Assembly (NCBI GenBank): GCA_964236535.1
Contig: CAXSEF010000009.1
Location: 1-64,000 of the forward strand
Length of the DNA: 64,000 nt
From: CAXSEF01 sp964236535
Lineage (GTDB): Bacteria > Pseudomonadota > Alphaproteobacteria > Acetobacterales > Acetobacteraceae
Direction: 5' to 3'
Shown here: in pieces, positions 26,133-33,551 of the stretch
Position numbering within the stretch: position 1 is the stretch's first letter
How the letters are laid out: each line of letters begins with the position of its first letter
The notes under the pieces: model-generated
Databases searched by the model: none
Told to the model about the DNA's origin: nothing
Seen by the model: only the letters and a program-made list of their open reading frames with translations
Made by a program: the position numbers and the translations under genes

Positions 26133-26657
26133 ATGAGCGGCGACGCACACGGCAATGCGGTCCATGAGGTCTATCACACCGGACTTCGCAACATGCACGC
26201 GCTGGAGATGACGGCGGTCGAGCTGACGCAGCGTCAGGTCGAGCGGATGGAGAACTATCCCGAGATGATGGCGCGGCTCAAGCAGCACGGCCAGGAGTCC
26301 GAGGCGCAGGCGCAGCGCTTGAAGTCGATTCTGGAGCGGCACGGTACCAGCTCGTCCTCGGTGAAGAACGCGGCGCTGGGAGTGGTGGGCAACGTGGCGG
26401 CGGCGCTGCATGCGCCGGCATCGGACGAGATCCTGAAGAACACGTTCGCGAATTTCGGGTTCGAGCACCAGGAGATCGCCGCCTATACCAGTCTGATCGC
26501 GATGGCGGAGGCGGTGGGCGACACGGCGTCGGTGCCGCCCTTGCGGCAGTCGCTGTCGGAGGAGCAGGCGATGGCAGACTTCATCGGCGAACGGATCGGG
26601 ACCACAACGCAGCGTTTCCTGGAGCTGACTCGGCAGGGGGCGAAGGCGGCGAACTGA
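26133..26657 (+). CDS. DUF892 (YciE/YciF-like) ferritin-like protein
   Basis: The 174-residue all-helical protein starts at ATG 26133 behind CAGGGGA. It resembles the DUF892 ferritin-like family: VYHTGLRNMHALEMTAVELT at the start, repeated E/H residues spaced for a four-helix bundle, and FGFEHQEIAAYTSLIAMAEA. These proteins are linked to stress survival in many bacteria and may bind a di-metal site. It appears to be a single-gene unit ending ahead of a strong terminator (26888-26922). Confidence 0.85.
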   Translation: MSGDAHGNAVHEVYHTGLRNMHALEMTAVELTQRQVERMENYPEMMARLKQHGQESEAQAQRLKSILERHGTSSSSVKNAALGVVGNVAAALHAPASDEILKNTFANFGFEHQEIAAYTSLIAMAEAVGDTASVPPLRQSLSEEQAMADFIGERIGTTTQRFLELTRQGAKAAN

Positions 26658-26867
26658 ACGGGAGACTGGCAGACAGCCCTGCTCTGCCGATCGCCTGAAG
26701 CGCTGTTGCCGCGCGCCGATGCCCAGGGCCAGATGGCCGCTTGAGTGCGGTGCGTGTAGATCTACTTCAGACGTTCCCGACAGCAAGGTCCTGGAACACC
26801 CGGATGGCTCGGTGATCTTGGGCCCCGTCCCGACCACATGCCGGTCTATACTTGAATAGACAGTTTC

Positions 26868-26922
26868 CAGGGGCTTGGCCTTTGGTGAAGTCCAGAGGCA
26901 GAGCCTCTGGACTTCTTTTCTT
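26868..26922 (+). terminator. Intrinsic terminator inside dispersed repeat copy G
   Basis: aagtccagaggc-aga-gcctctggactt is a perfect 12-bp stem with a 3-nt loop (26888-26914), followed by cttttctt. This is a good rho-independent terminator. The first part (ccaggggcttggcctttgg) is the second-hairpin remnant of the dispersed repeat, read in the opposite orientation to copies A and B. It separates the DUF892 gene from sucC. Confidence 0.82.
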
Positions 26923-27051
26923 GTAGCCACAAGCAAATCATCGCAGCAGGATACTTGTCGCTGCGGGCGGTTCGGTTGACACGGCCGGGCGGCAGTCCGA
27001 GCCTTGCCCTATGAAAGCGAGCCGGGAACTCCGGCGGTTCGAGGGTGGACG

Positions 27052-28290
27052 ATGAACATTCATGAACACCAGGCCAAGGACCTGCTACGCGGATATGGCG
27101 TGCGGGTACCGGACGGCGTTGCGGCGTGGAGCGTCGAGGCCTCGGAAGCGGCCGTGGCGCAGCTTCCCGGGCCGGTGTACGTGGTCAAATCCCAGATCCA
27201 TGCGGGTGGGCGCGGAGCGGGGTTCTTCGAGGGCGATGCCGCGGTGGGCGGCAAGCGGCCGGGGGGCGTTCGTCTGGCGCGCTCGGCGCAGGAGGTTCGT
27301 GCGGCTGCCGAGGCGATGCTGGGTCGGGTGCTGGTGACAAAGCAGACCGGGCCCGCGGGGCGCCTGGTGCGGCGGGTCTATGTCGAGGCGGGCTGCGAGA
27401 TCGAACGGGAGCTTTACCTGTCACTGCTGGTCGACCGGGAGACCGGGCGGATCACGGCGCTGGCCTGTGTCGAGGGCGGCATGGAGATCGAGGAGGTCGC
27501 CGAGCGGGCGCCGGAACAGATCGTGCGGGTGGCGGTGGACCCGGCGGCGGGGGTGAGCGGCTATCACGGGCGCAGGCTGGGTGCGGCGCTCGGTTTGCGC
27601 GGGGCGCCGGGGCGAAGCCTGGGCGTGTTCGTGGAGCGGCTGTATGCGGCATTCGTCGCGCTGGACTGCTCGGTGATCGAGATCAACCCGCTGGTGGTGA
27701 CGAAGTCGGGCGAGATCGTGGCGCTCGATGCCAAGGTAAGCTTCGACGACAACGCGATGTTCCGGCATCCGGAGCTGATGGCGTTGCGCGACGAGGACGA
27801 GGAGGACGCGAAGGAGATCGAGGCGTCGCGGCACGAGCTGAGCTACGTGGCGCTGGAGGGGACGATCGGCTGCTTGGTGAACGGCGCCGGACTGGCGATG
27901 GCGACAATGGACATCATCAAGCTGTACGGGGCGGCGCCGGCAAACTTCCTCGACGTGGGCGGTGGAGCGACCAAGGAGCGGGTGGCGGCGGCGTTCCGCA
28001 TCATCCTGTCCGACCCGAACGTGCAGGGCATCCTGGTCAACATCTTCGGCGGCATCATGCGCTGCGACGTGATCGCCGAGGGCGTGGTGGCGGCAGCGCG
28101 CGAGGTGGCGCTCGCGGTGCCGCTGGTGGTCCGGCTGGAGGGGACGAACGTGGAGCAGGGGCGCGCGATCATGGCGAGCTCGGGACTGCCGATCATCGCC
28201 GCGTCCGACCTCGACGACGCGGCGCGCAAGGTGGTGGCGGCGGTGCACGGAGCCCGTGGGACGGACGGTGCCGCGCGAGGAGCCGGCTGA
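27052..28290 (+). CDS. sucC: Succinate-CoA ligase (ADP-forming) subunit beta
   Basis: The 412-residue protein begins MNIHEHQAKDLLRGYGVRVP, the standard SucC start, at ATG 27052. ATP-grasp features include KSQIHAGGRGAG, the conserved EINPLVV and LDAKVSFDDNA. The C-terminal CoA-ligase domain has NGAGLAMATMDIIKLYG, NFLDVGGGA and NIFGGIMRCD. It is slightly longer than usual because of a Gly/Ala tail. With SucD it makes ATP from succinyl-CoA in the TCA cycle. The similar malate-CoA ligase MtkA was considered, but the sequence fits SucC better. Confidence 0.93.
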   Translation: MNIHEHQAKDLLRGYGVRVPDGVAAWSVEASEAAVAQLPGPVYVVKSQIHAGGRGAGFFEGDAAVGGKRPGGVRLARSAQEVRAAAEAMLGRVLVTKQTGPAGRLVRRVYVEAGCEIERELYLSLLVDRETGRITALACVEGGMEIEEVAERAPEQIVRVAVDPAAGVSGYHGRRLGAALGLRGAPGRSLGVFVERLYAAFVALDCSVIEINPLVVTKSGEIVALDAKVSFDDNAMFRHPELMALRDEDEEDAKEIEASRHELSYVALEGTIGCLVNGAGLAMATMDIIKLYGAAPANFLDVGGGATKERVAAAFRIILSDPNVQGILVNIFGGIMRCDVIAEGVVAAAREVALAVPLVVRLEGTNVEQGRAIMASSGLPIIAASDLDDAARKVVAAVHGARGTDGAARGAG

Positions 28291-29177
28291 TGGCGATCCT
28301 GGTGGACGGCAAGACGCGGGTGATCGTGCAGGGGATCACCGGGGCGCAGGGCAGCTTCCATGCCGGCCAGGCAATCGCCTACGGCACCGCGGTGACGGGT
28401 GGGGTTACCCCGGGCAAGGGCGGAAGCACGCATCTCGACCGGCCGGTGTTCGACACCGTGGCGGAGGCGGTCGCGGCGACCGGGGCGAACGCCACCGCGA
28501 TCTACGTTCCGCCGCCGTTTGCCGCCGACGCCATCCTGGAGGCGATCGACGCGCGCATTCCCCTGATCGTATGCATCACCGAGGGCATCCCGGTGCTCGA
28601 CATGGTGCGGGTCAAGCGGGCGCTGTCGGGGACGGCGTCGCGGCTGATCGGGCCGAACTGCCCTGGAGTGATCACGCCGGGAGCGTGCAAGATCGGCATC
28701 ATGCCGGGGCACATCCACCGGCGCGGGCGGGTGGGAGTGGTGAGTCGCTCCGGCACGCTCACCTACGAGGCGGTGGCACAGACCACGGCGGCGGGGCTGG
28801 GTCAGTCGACCTGCGTGGGGATCGGCGGCGACCCGGTGAAGGGGACGGACTTCATCGAGGTGCTCAAGATGTTCCTGGCCGATCCGGAGACGGCTTCGAT
28901 CATCATGATCGGCGAGATCGGCGGGCAGAGCGAGATCGAGGCGGCGGAGTTCCTGGCACGCTCCGGCGGCGGGCGTCCGGCGAAGGTGGTGGTGGGGTTC
29001 ATCGCCGGGGCCACGGCGCCACCCGGAAGGCGCATGGGGCACGCGGGCGCGGTGATCAGCAGGGGCAAGGACACGGCGGCGGCGAAGCTGGAGGCGATGC
29101 TCGCGGCGGGGGTGCACGTGGCGGCAAGCCCTTCGGCGCTGGGAAGCACGTTGGTGCGGGTTCTGGCCAGGGGGTAA
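28290..29177 (+). CDS. sucD: Succinate-CoA ligase subunit alpha
   Basis: The 295-residue protein starts at ATG 28290, overlapping the sucC stop by one base (TGATG), so the two are translationally coupled. The CoA-binding Rossmann domain has QGITGAQGSFHA, followed by GGVTPGKGG and the RLIGPNCPGVI segment. The phosphorylated active-site histidine lies in GRRMGHAGAV. It forms the SucCD complex in the cytoplasm. Confidence 0.95.
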   Translation: MAILVDGKTRVIVQGITGAQGSFHAGQAIAYGTAVTGGVTPGKGGSTHLDRPVFDTVAEAVAATGANATAIYVPPPFAADAILEAIDARIPLIVCITEGIPVLDMVRVKRALSGTASRLIGPNCPGVITPGACKIGIMPGHIHRRGRVGVVSRSGTLTYEAVAQTTAAGLGQSTCVGIGGDPVKGTDFIEVLKMFLADPETASIIMIGEIGGQSEIEAAEFLARSGGGRPAKVVVGFIAGATAPPGRRMGHAGAVISRGKDTAAAKLEAMLAAGVHVAASPSALGSTLVRVLARG

Positions 29178-29677
29178 GGCTTGGGGGTGTTGGCGGGAAC
29201 GCTGGGCTCTGCCCTGGACCCGTCGGGGGGCGTGCCGCCCCTGGCCCGGCAATCATCGCAGGGAACGGCCCCAAGTGGCAGGAGGAGAACATCCTGTACA
29301 TCAAGCATCTCGGTAGTACTGCAGGCCCCAGGCATTGACCTGTGGGTGAAGCAAGGCTGGGCTCTCCTCCGCCCGCATTCCAATGACCCAAGCGGATCAT
29401 CGGAACCTTGCGCGGGCACTGCCCAGACCCGCAGAGACCTGAGGCCGTTGGAACCCATTTCCTAAGCGCAGGGATTCCAAAGGCTGGCCTTTGGCGGAGT
29501 CCAGAGGCAGAGCCTCTGGCCTTGCTTGCCGGCAGGTCACGCTCAACACCTGCTGGCGATTAGCCGCGGGCTGCCGGCTGGCAGCTGCTGACTTTGACCG
29601 ATGCAGGTCTGGCGGCACTGCACCAGCGAGCTCGGGGTAGAGCCCTTCGCCTTCCTTGCCTCAGCCGAAGCCGGCTG
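29178..29677. repeat. Intergenic region with dispersed repeat copy H
   Basis: Positions 29440-29552 hold an inverted copy of the two-hairpin repeat: ttccaaaggctggcctttgg, then gtccagaggcagagcctctgg, then cttgcttgcc. The outer tail (ggcaggtcacgctcaa) is the reverse complement of the ttgaacgtgacc lead in copies A and D. No gene is seen; the region lies between the converging sucD and sugar dehydrogenase genes. Confidence 0.8.
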
Positions 29678-31468
29678 TCATTCCCCGGACGCGCTGACCC
29701 GCCAGACCGTGTTGCCCAGGTCGTCGGCGATCAGCAGGGCGCCGGCGTGGTCAAGGGCGAGCCCGACGGGACGACCGCGGGCCTGATCGTGTTCGTTGAG
29801 GAAGCCGGTGACCACGTCCTGCGGCGGACCGCTGGGCTTGCCGCTGGTGAAGGGGATGTACACGACCTTGTAGCCGCTGAGCGGATTGCGGTCCCAGCTG
29901 CCGTGCTCGCCGACGAAGGCACCGCTGCGATAGGGCACCGGCAGGCTGGAGGATTGCGAGAACACCAGGCCGAGCGGGGCGACGTGGGAGCTGAGCGCGT
30001 AGTCCGGCGGGATGGCGCTGGCCACGAGGTCGGGGCGTTGCGGCTGGACGCGGGGGTCGACGTGCTGGCCGTAGTAGCTGTACGGCCAGCCGTAGAACGC
30101 GCCGTCGCGCACCGAGGTCAGGTAGTCGGGCACCAGGTTGGGCCCGAGCTCGTCGCGTTCGTTGATGACAGCCCAGAGCTTGCCGGTGTCGGGCTCGAAC
30201 TGCAGGCCGTTGGGATTGCGCAGGCCGCTGGCGAAGATGCGCGAGGCGCCGGTGGTGCGGTCGACTTCGAGGATATCGGCGCGGTCGAGTTCGGCGCCGA
30301 TGCCGTTCTCCGTGATGTTGCTGTTCGATCCGACGCCGGCGTAGAGCTTGGTGCCGTCGCGGCTGGCGACCAGGCTCTTGGTCCAGTGGTGGTCGATCGG
30401 GCCGCCGGGCAGGTCGGTAAGCTTGGTGCCCGGTTCGGTGATCACGGTCTGGCCGTCGGTATACGGGAAGCGGAGAATGGCGTCGGTGTCGGCGACGTAG
30501 AGGTCGTGGCCGACGAGCGCGACCCCGAATGGCGAGTTGAGGTGGTCGAGGAAGGTGGTGCGCAGCTTGGGCGCGCCGTTGCCGTCGGTGTCGCGCAGCA
30601 GCGTGATCCGGTTGGCGCCCTTTGCGTGCGCGCCGGAGAACGACTCCACGAAACCCATCACCAGGTCCTTCGGGCGATTGACCGGAGCGGCCGGGCCGCT
30701 GGATTCGACGACGAGGACGTCGCCGTTGGGTAGGACGGTGAGCGAACGGGGATGCTCGAAGCCCTGTGCGAGGGCCTCGACCTTCAGGCCTCTGGGCACG
30801 GTGGGCGTCTCGTCCTTGCCCCACGCGACATCGGGCGCGATGCGCATCGGCGGCAGCAGGTACTGGTGTGGCCTGGGCAGGACGGGGTCGGCGCCGTACT
30901 GGGTGGAGGGCTCGATCATCGCCGCCGCGGGGCCGGAGAACACCCAGACCGAGCCGAGGCCGAAGGCGAAGGCGGCAAACGAGAACAGCGAGACAAGCGC
31001 GCCGCGTTGGCGGACAGCGACCGGAAGAGGCTGCGCCGGCCCGGCGAGATCGAGCGGCTGGTGGTAGAGCCGGGAGACGAGCAGCACGAGCAGCGTCATG
31101 GCGGAAAGGATCAGGCCGGTGGGGACCACGGCGGTGTAGCCGTCACGGCTGTGCACGAACGCGTTGATGATCTCGAGGATCGCCGCGAGCGTATCGCCGA
31201 GGACATGCGGCCACGGGGGTGAGAACGGGTTGCTGCGGCGACGCCTGGCGAGGTCGACCAGGCCGGCGAGCGCGGTGATGCCTACGATCAGCAGGCCCGC
31301 GGTAATCAGCCAGACGGAGAACGTCTCCCAGGTCGTCGAGGCGCTGCGCCAGTAGGCGAGGTCGGTGACGAAGGCGGCGGCGAAGAAGGCGTACGGGAGC
31401 GGCGCCAGCCTTGGATAGAGCGGCCGCCCCGACCGGGCGAACGGGGGCAGCGAGGTGCCGTTGGACAT
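29678..31468 (-). CDS. DUF2231 membrane domain fused to a sorbosone/PQQ-type sugar dehydrogenase
   Basis: From ATG 31468 (AGGAG upstream) the protein has 596 residues. The first about 190 residues carry four hydrophobic helices like the DUF2231 membrane domain. A further helix follows at about 180-205. The remainder is a six-bladed propeller of the glucose/sorbosone dehydrogenase family, with GFEHPRSLTVLPNGDVLVVE, GLRNPNGLQFEPDTG, FVGEHGSWDRNP and GRPVGLALDHAGALLIADD. Such enzymes usually oxidise sugars in the periplasm with PQQ. The membrane part could pass electrons to the respiratory chain, but that is inference. The fused layout is unusual but may occur in related bacteria. Confidence 0.85.
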   Translation of the reverse strand: MSNGTSLPPFARSGRPLYPRLAPLPYAFFAAAFVTDLAYWRSASTTWETFSVWLITAGLLIVGITALAGLVDLARRRRSNPFSPPWPHVLGDTLAAILEIINAFVHSRDGYTAVVPTGLILSAMTLLVLLVSRLYHQPLDLAGPAQPLPVAVRQRGALVSLFSFAAFAFGLGSVWVFSGPAAAMIEPSTQYGADPVLPRPHQYLLPPMRIAPDVAWGKDETPTVPRGLKVEALAQGFEHPRSLTVLPNGDVLVVESSGPAAPVNRPKDLVMGFVESFSGAHAKGANRITLLRDTDGNGAPKLRTTFLDHLNSPFGVALVGHDLYVADTDAILRFPYTDGQTVITEPGTKLTDLPGGPIDHHWTKSLVASRDGTKLYAGVGSNSNITENGIGAELDRADILEVDRTTGASRIFASGLRNPNGLQFEPDTGKLWAVINERDELGPNLVPDYLTSVRDGAFYGWPYSYYGQHVDPRVQPQRPDLVASAIPPDYALSSHVAPLGLVFSQSSSLPVPYRSGAFVGEHGSWDRNPLSGYKVVYIPFTSGKPSGPPQDVVTGFLNEHDQARGRPVGLALDHAGALLIADDLGNTVWRVSASGE

Positions 31469-31886
31469 GGGGGGCGGGCTCCTGGATGCGCCCGGCGGCG
31501 CTTCTGTCACGATCTGGTTGTAGCGGGGGCGAGGGACAAAGGTTTCGCACCGCCGTGGCGGCCCGGGGGCAAGCTGTGCTCCTGGATTGGACCGGGCGAT
31601 GCCACCGGCGCGCTGGCAGATTGAGGAGCCGCGCACGGGCTGCCGCCGCCCGATGCGCTGGCGCTGTTCGGGTGGCGGTCCTGCCAGGCGGGGAGGCCGG
31701 GCTGGCCGTCATGGTGGAGCGGGCGGCGCGGAGCTCGATGGGCAGCTTCTCCGCGTTGGTGGGCAGGACTTCCTCCGCCGCGTCGTCGACGCCGGAGCAC
31801 AACCACGATCGTGGCCGCCTGCTGTTGCGGACGGTCCCGGGGCGCCTCGCCTCCGGCAGGTCCGGACAGAGCTCCGCCTTGCCTGC
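31469..31886. other. Intergenic stretch, nothing recognised
   Basis: About 420 bp between the sugar dehydrogenase start and the MFS exporter end. I see no gene; the last part (caggtccggacagagctccgccttgcctgc) is a weak relative of the dispersed repeat tail. Confidence 0.4.
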
Positions 31887-33101
31887 TCAGTCCAGGCGGT
31901 CGATGTCGCGCAGCGCGGGGAACAGCCTCATCCAGAGCAGGGTGACGGCGATGGTGCCGAGGCCTCCGAGCAGGGTGGCCGGGATGGTGCCGAGCAGGGC
32001 CGCGGTCATGCCGGATTCGAACTCGCCCAGCTGGTTGGAGGTGCCGATGAACAGCATGTTGACGGCGCCGACCCGGCCGCGCATGGCGTCGGGGGTGCGC
32101 AGCTGCACCAGGGCGAAGCGGATCACCACGCTGACCACGTCGGCGGCGCCAAGGGTCGCAAGTGCCACCAGCGACACCGCAAGGGAGCGGGACACGGCGA
32201 AGACCATGGTGGCGATGCCGAAGACGGCGACGGCTGCGAACATCGTGCGGCCGGCGCGGTGACGGATCGGCCGGCGCACCAGCAGGACGGACATGGCCAG
32301 CGCGCCGATGGCGGGGGCGGCGCGCAGCAGTCCGAGGCCCCAGGAGCCGGTGTGCAGGATGTCGCGGGCGAAGATCGGCAGCAGGGCGGTGGCGCCGCCA
32401 AGCAGGACGGCGAACAGGTCGAGCGAGATGGCGCCGAGCACGGCGGGGTTGGAGCGGATGAACGCGACGCCGGAGAACACGGAGCGCAGGGTGGGCGGCT
32501 CGCGCCGAGCGGGGAGGCGGTCGATACGGATCAGGGCCACGCACAGGTTGGCCAGCAGGAACAGCGCCGCAGCAAGGGCGAACGGCACCGGCGGCGCCAG
32601 GGCGTAGAGCAGGCCGCCGCAGGCTGGGCCGAGGATCGAGGCGGTCTGGTTGGCCGAAGCGGACCAGGCGCTGGCCTCCTGCAGGCGGGCCTCGCCGACG
32701 AGACCGGGCATCAGCGCGGAGAGGGTGGGCGAATCGAAGGCGCGGGCGCTGCCGATGACGGCGACGATGGCGTCGATCCCGGCGACGTGCAGCCAGCCCT
32801 GGGCGGTGCCGGCGGCAAGCAGCAGGGCGGCGGCGGCTTGCACGATCTGGCCGCACCGTACGATGCGGCGGCGGTCGTAGTGGTCGGCGACGTGGCCGGC
32901 AGCAAGCGTCAGGAGCAGAACGGGCAGGAACTGCGCCAGCCCCACGATGCCGAGGGCGAAGGCACTGCCGGTCAGCGCGTAGACCTGCCAGCCGATCGCC
33001 ACGGACTGCATCTGGTAGGCGAAGCTGCTGCACACGCGGGCTGACCAGAACAGCGCGAATGGACGGTGTCGGAGCAGGGACGCGTGGGCAGGAGCGGGCA
33101 C
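31887..33101 (-). CDS. MFS exporter (EntS/MFS_3-like)
   Basis: About 404 residues with twelve predicted membrane segments. The first is near FALFWSARVCSSFAYQMQSV; a GHVADHYDRRRIV loop follows helix 2, as in MFS_3 (enterobactin-exporter-like) proteins. A second-half segment MRGRVGAVNMLFIGTSNQLG is also typical. The substrate is unknown. The GTG at 33101 was chosen because the domain begins directly afterwards. The open frame continues upstream antisense to sucA, but that part shows no MFS features and is not coding on this strand. Confidence 0.85.
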   Translation of the reverse strand: MPAPAHASLLRHRPFALFWSARVCSSFAYQMQSVAIGWQVYALTGSAFALGIVGLAQFLPVLLLTLAAGHVADHYDRRRIVRCGQIVQAAAALLLAAGTAQGWLHVAGIDAIVAVIGSARAFDSPTLSALMPGLVGEARLQEASAWSASANQTASILGPACGGLLYALAPPVPFALAAALFLLANLCVALIRIDRLPARREPPTLRSVFSGVAFIRSNPAVLGAISLDLFAVLLGGATALLPIFARDILHTGSWGLGLLRAAPAIGALAMSVLLVRRPIRHRAGRTMFAAVAVFGIATMVFAVSRSLAVSLVALATLGAADVVSVVIRFALVQLRTPDAMRGRVGAVNMLFIGTSNQLGEFESGMTAALLGTIPATLLGGLGTIAVTLLWMRLFPALRDIDRLD

Positions 33102-33551
33102 GCTTCGCTGATGCGGGAGAAAGTGCGGGTTGTCGAGGGAGGGGATGGTGTCGCGGTGCGGAGGCGCGCATTTCAGGCCAGGGCTCTGTTCCGGACCCGG
33201 CACGGGGCTGGGTCGCCCGACCGGTCCATGGGACCGGCACGTGAAGCGCGTTGCGGCATACTGCGGGGGCGCCCTGCAGCAGGGCCACGTCAACGCACTT
33301 CCCAGGCGCTGAACGACATGGGTCCGGGTGGCGCTCTGGCTGCCGTGTCGCGGAGCGCCACGCGACGGCGGCGGGTGCCGCTGGCATAGTATGTGCAGTG
33401 TAGCGGGTGACCACTGTGGCGGGATCCCGTTCGGGTCATGCGCTGTGCTCAACCCAGCCCGTGACGCATGCGGCACAAACATGGGCGGTGCAGGCGTAGG
33501 CTGGAAGCCGTCGGAGCTTTTTGGTGTGCCGGCCTGCTGAGAGGATCGTCC
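33102..33551. other. Intergenic region upstream of sucA
   Basis: About 450 bp between divergent MFS and sucA genes. It must contain both promoters, but I cannot point to a convincing pair of boxes. The tgagaggatcgtcc just before 33552 is the sucA ribosome-binding site. Confidence 0.45.
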
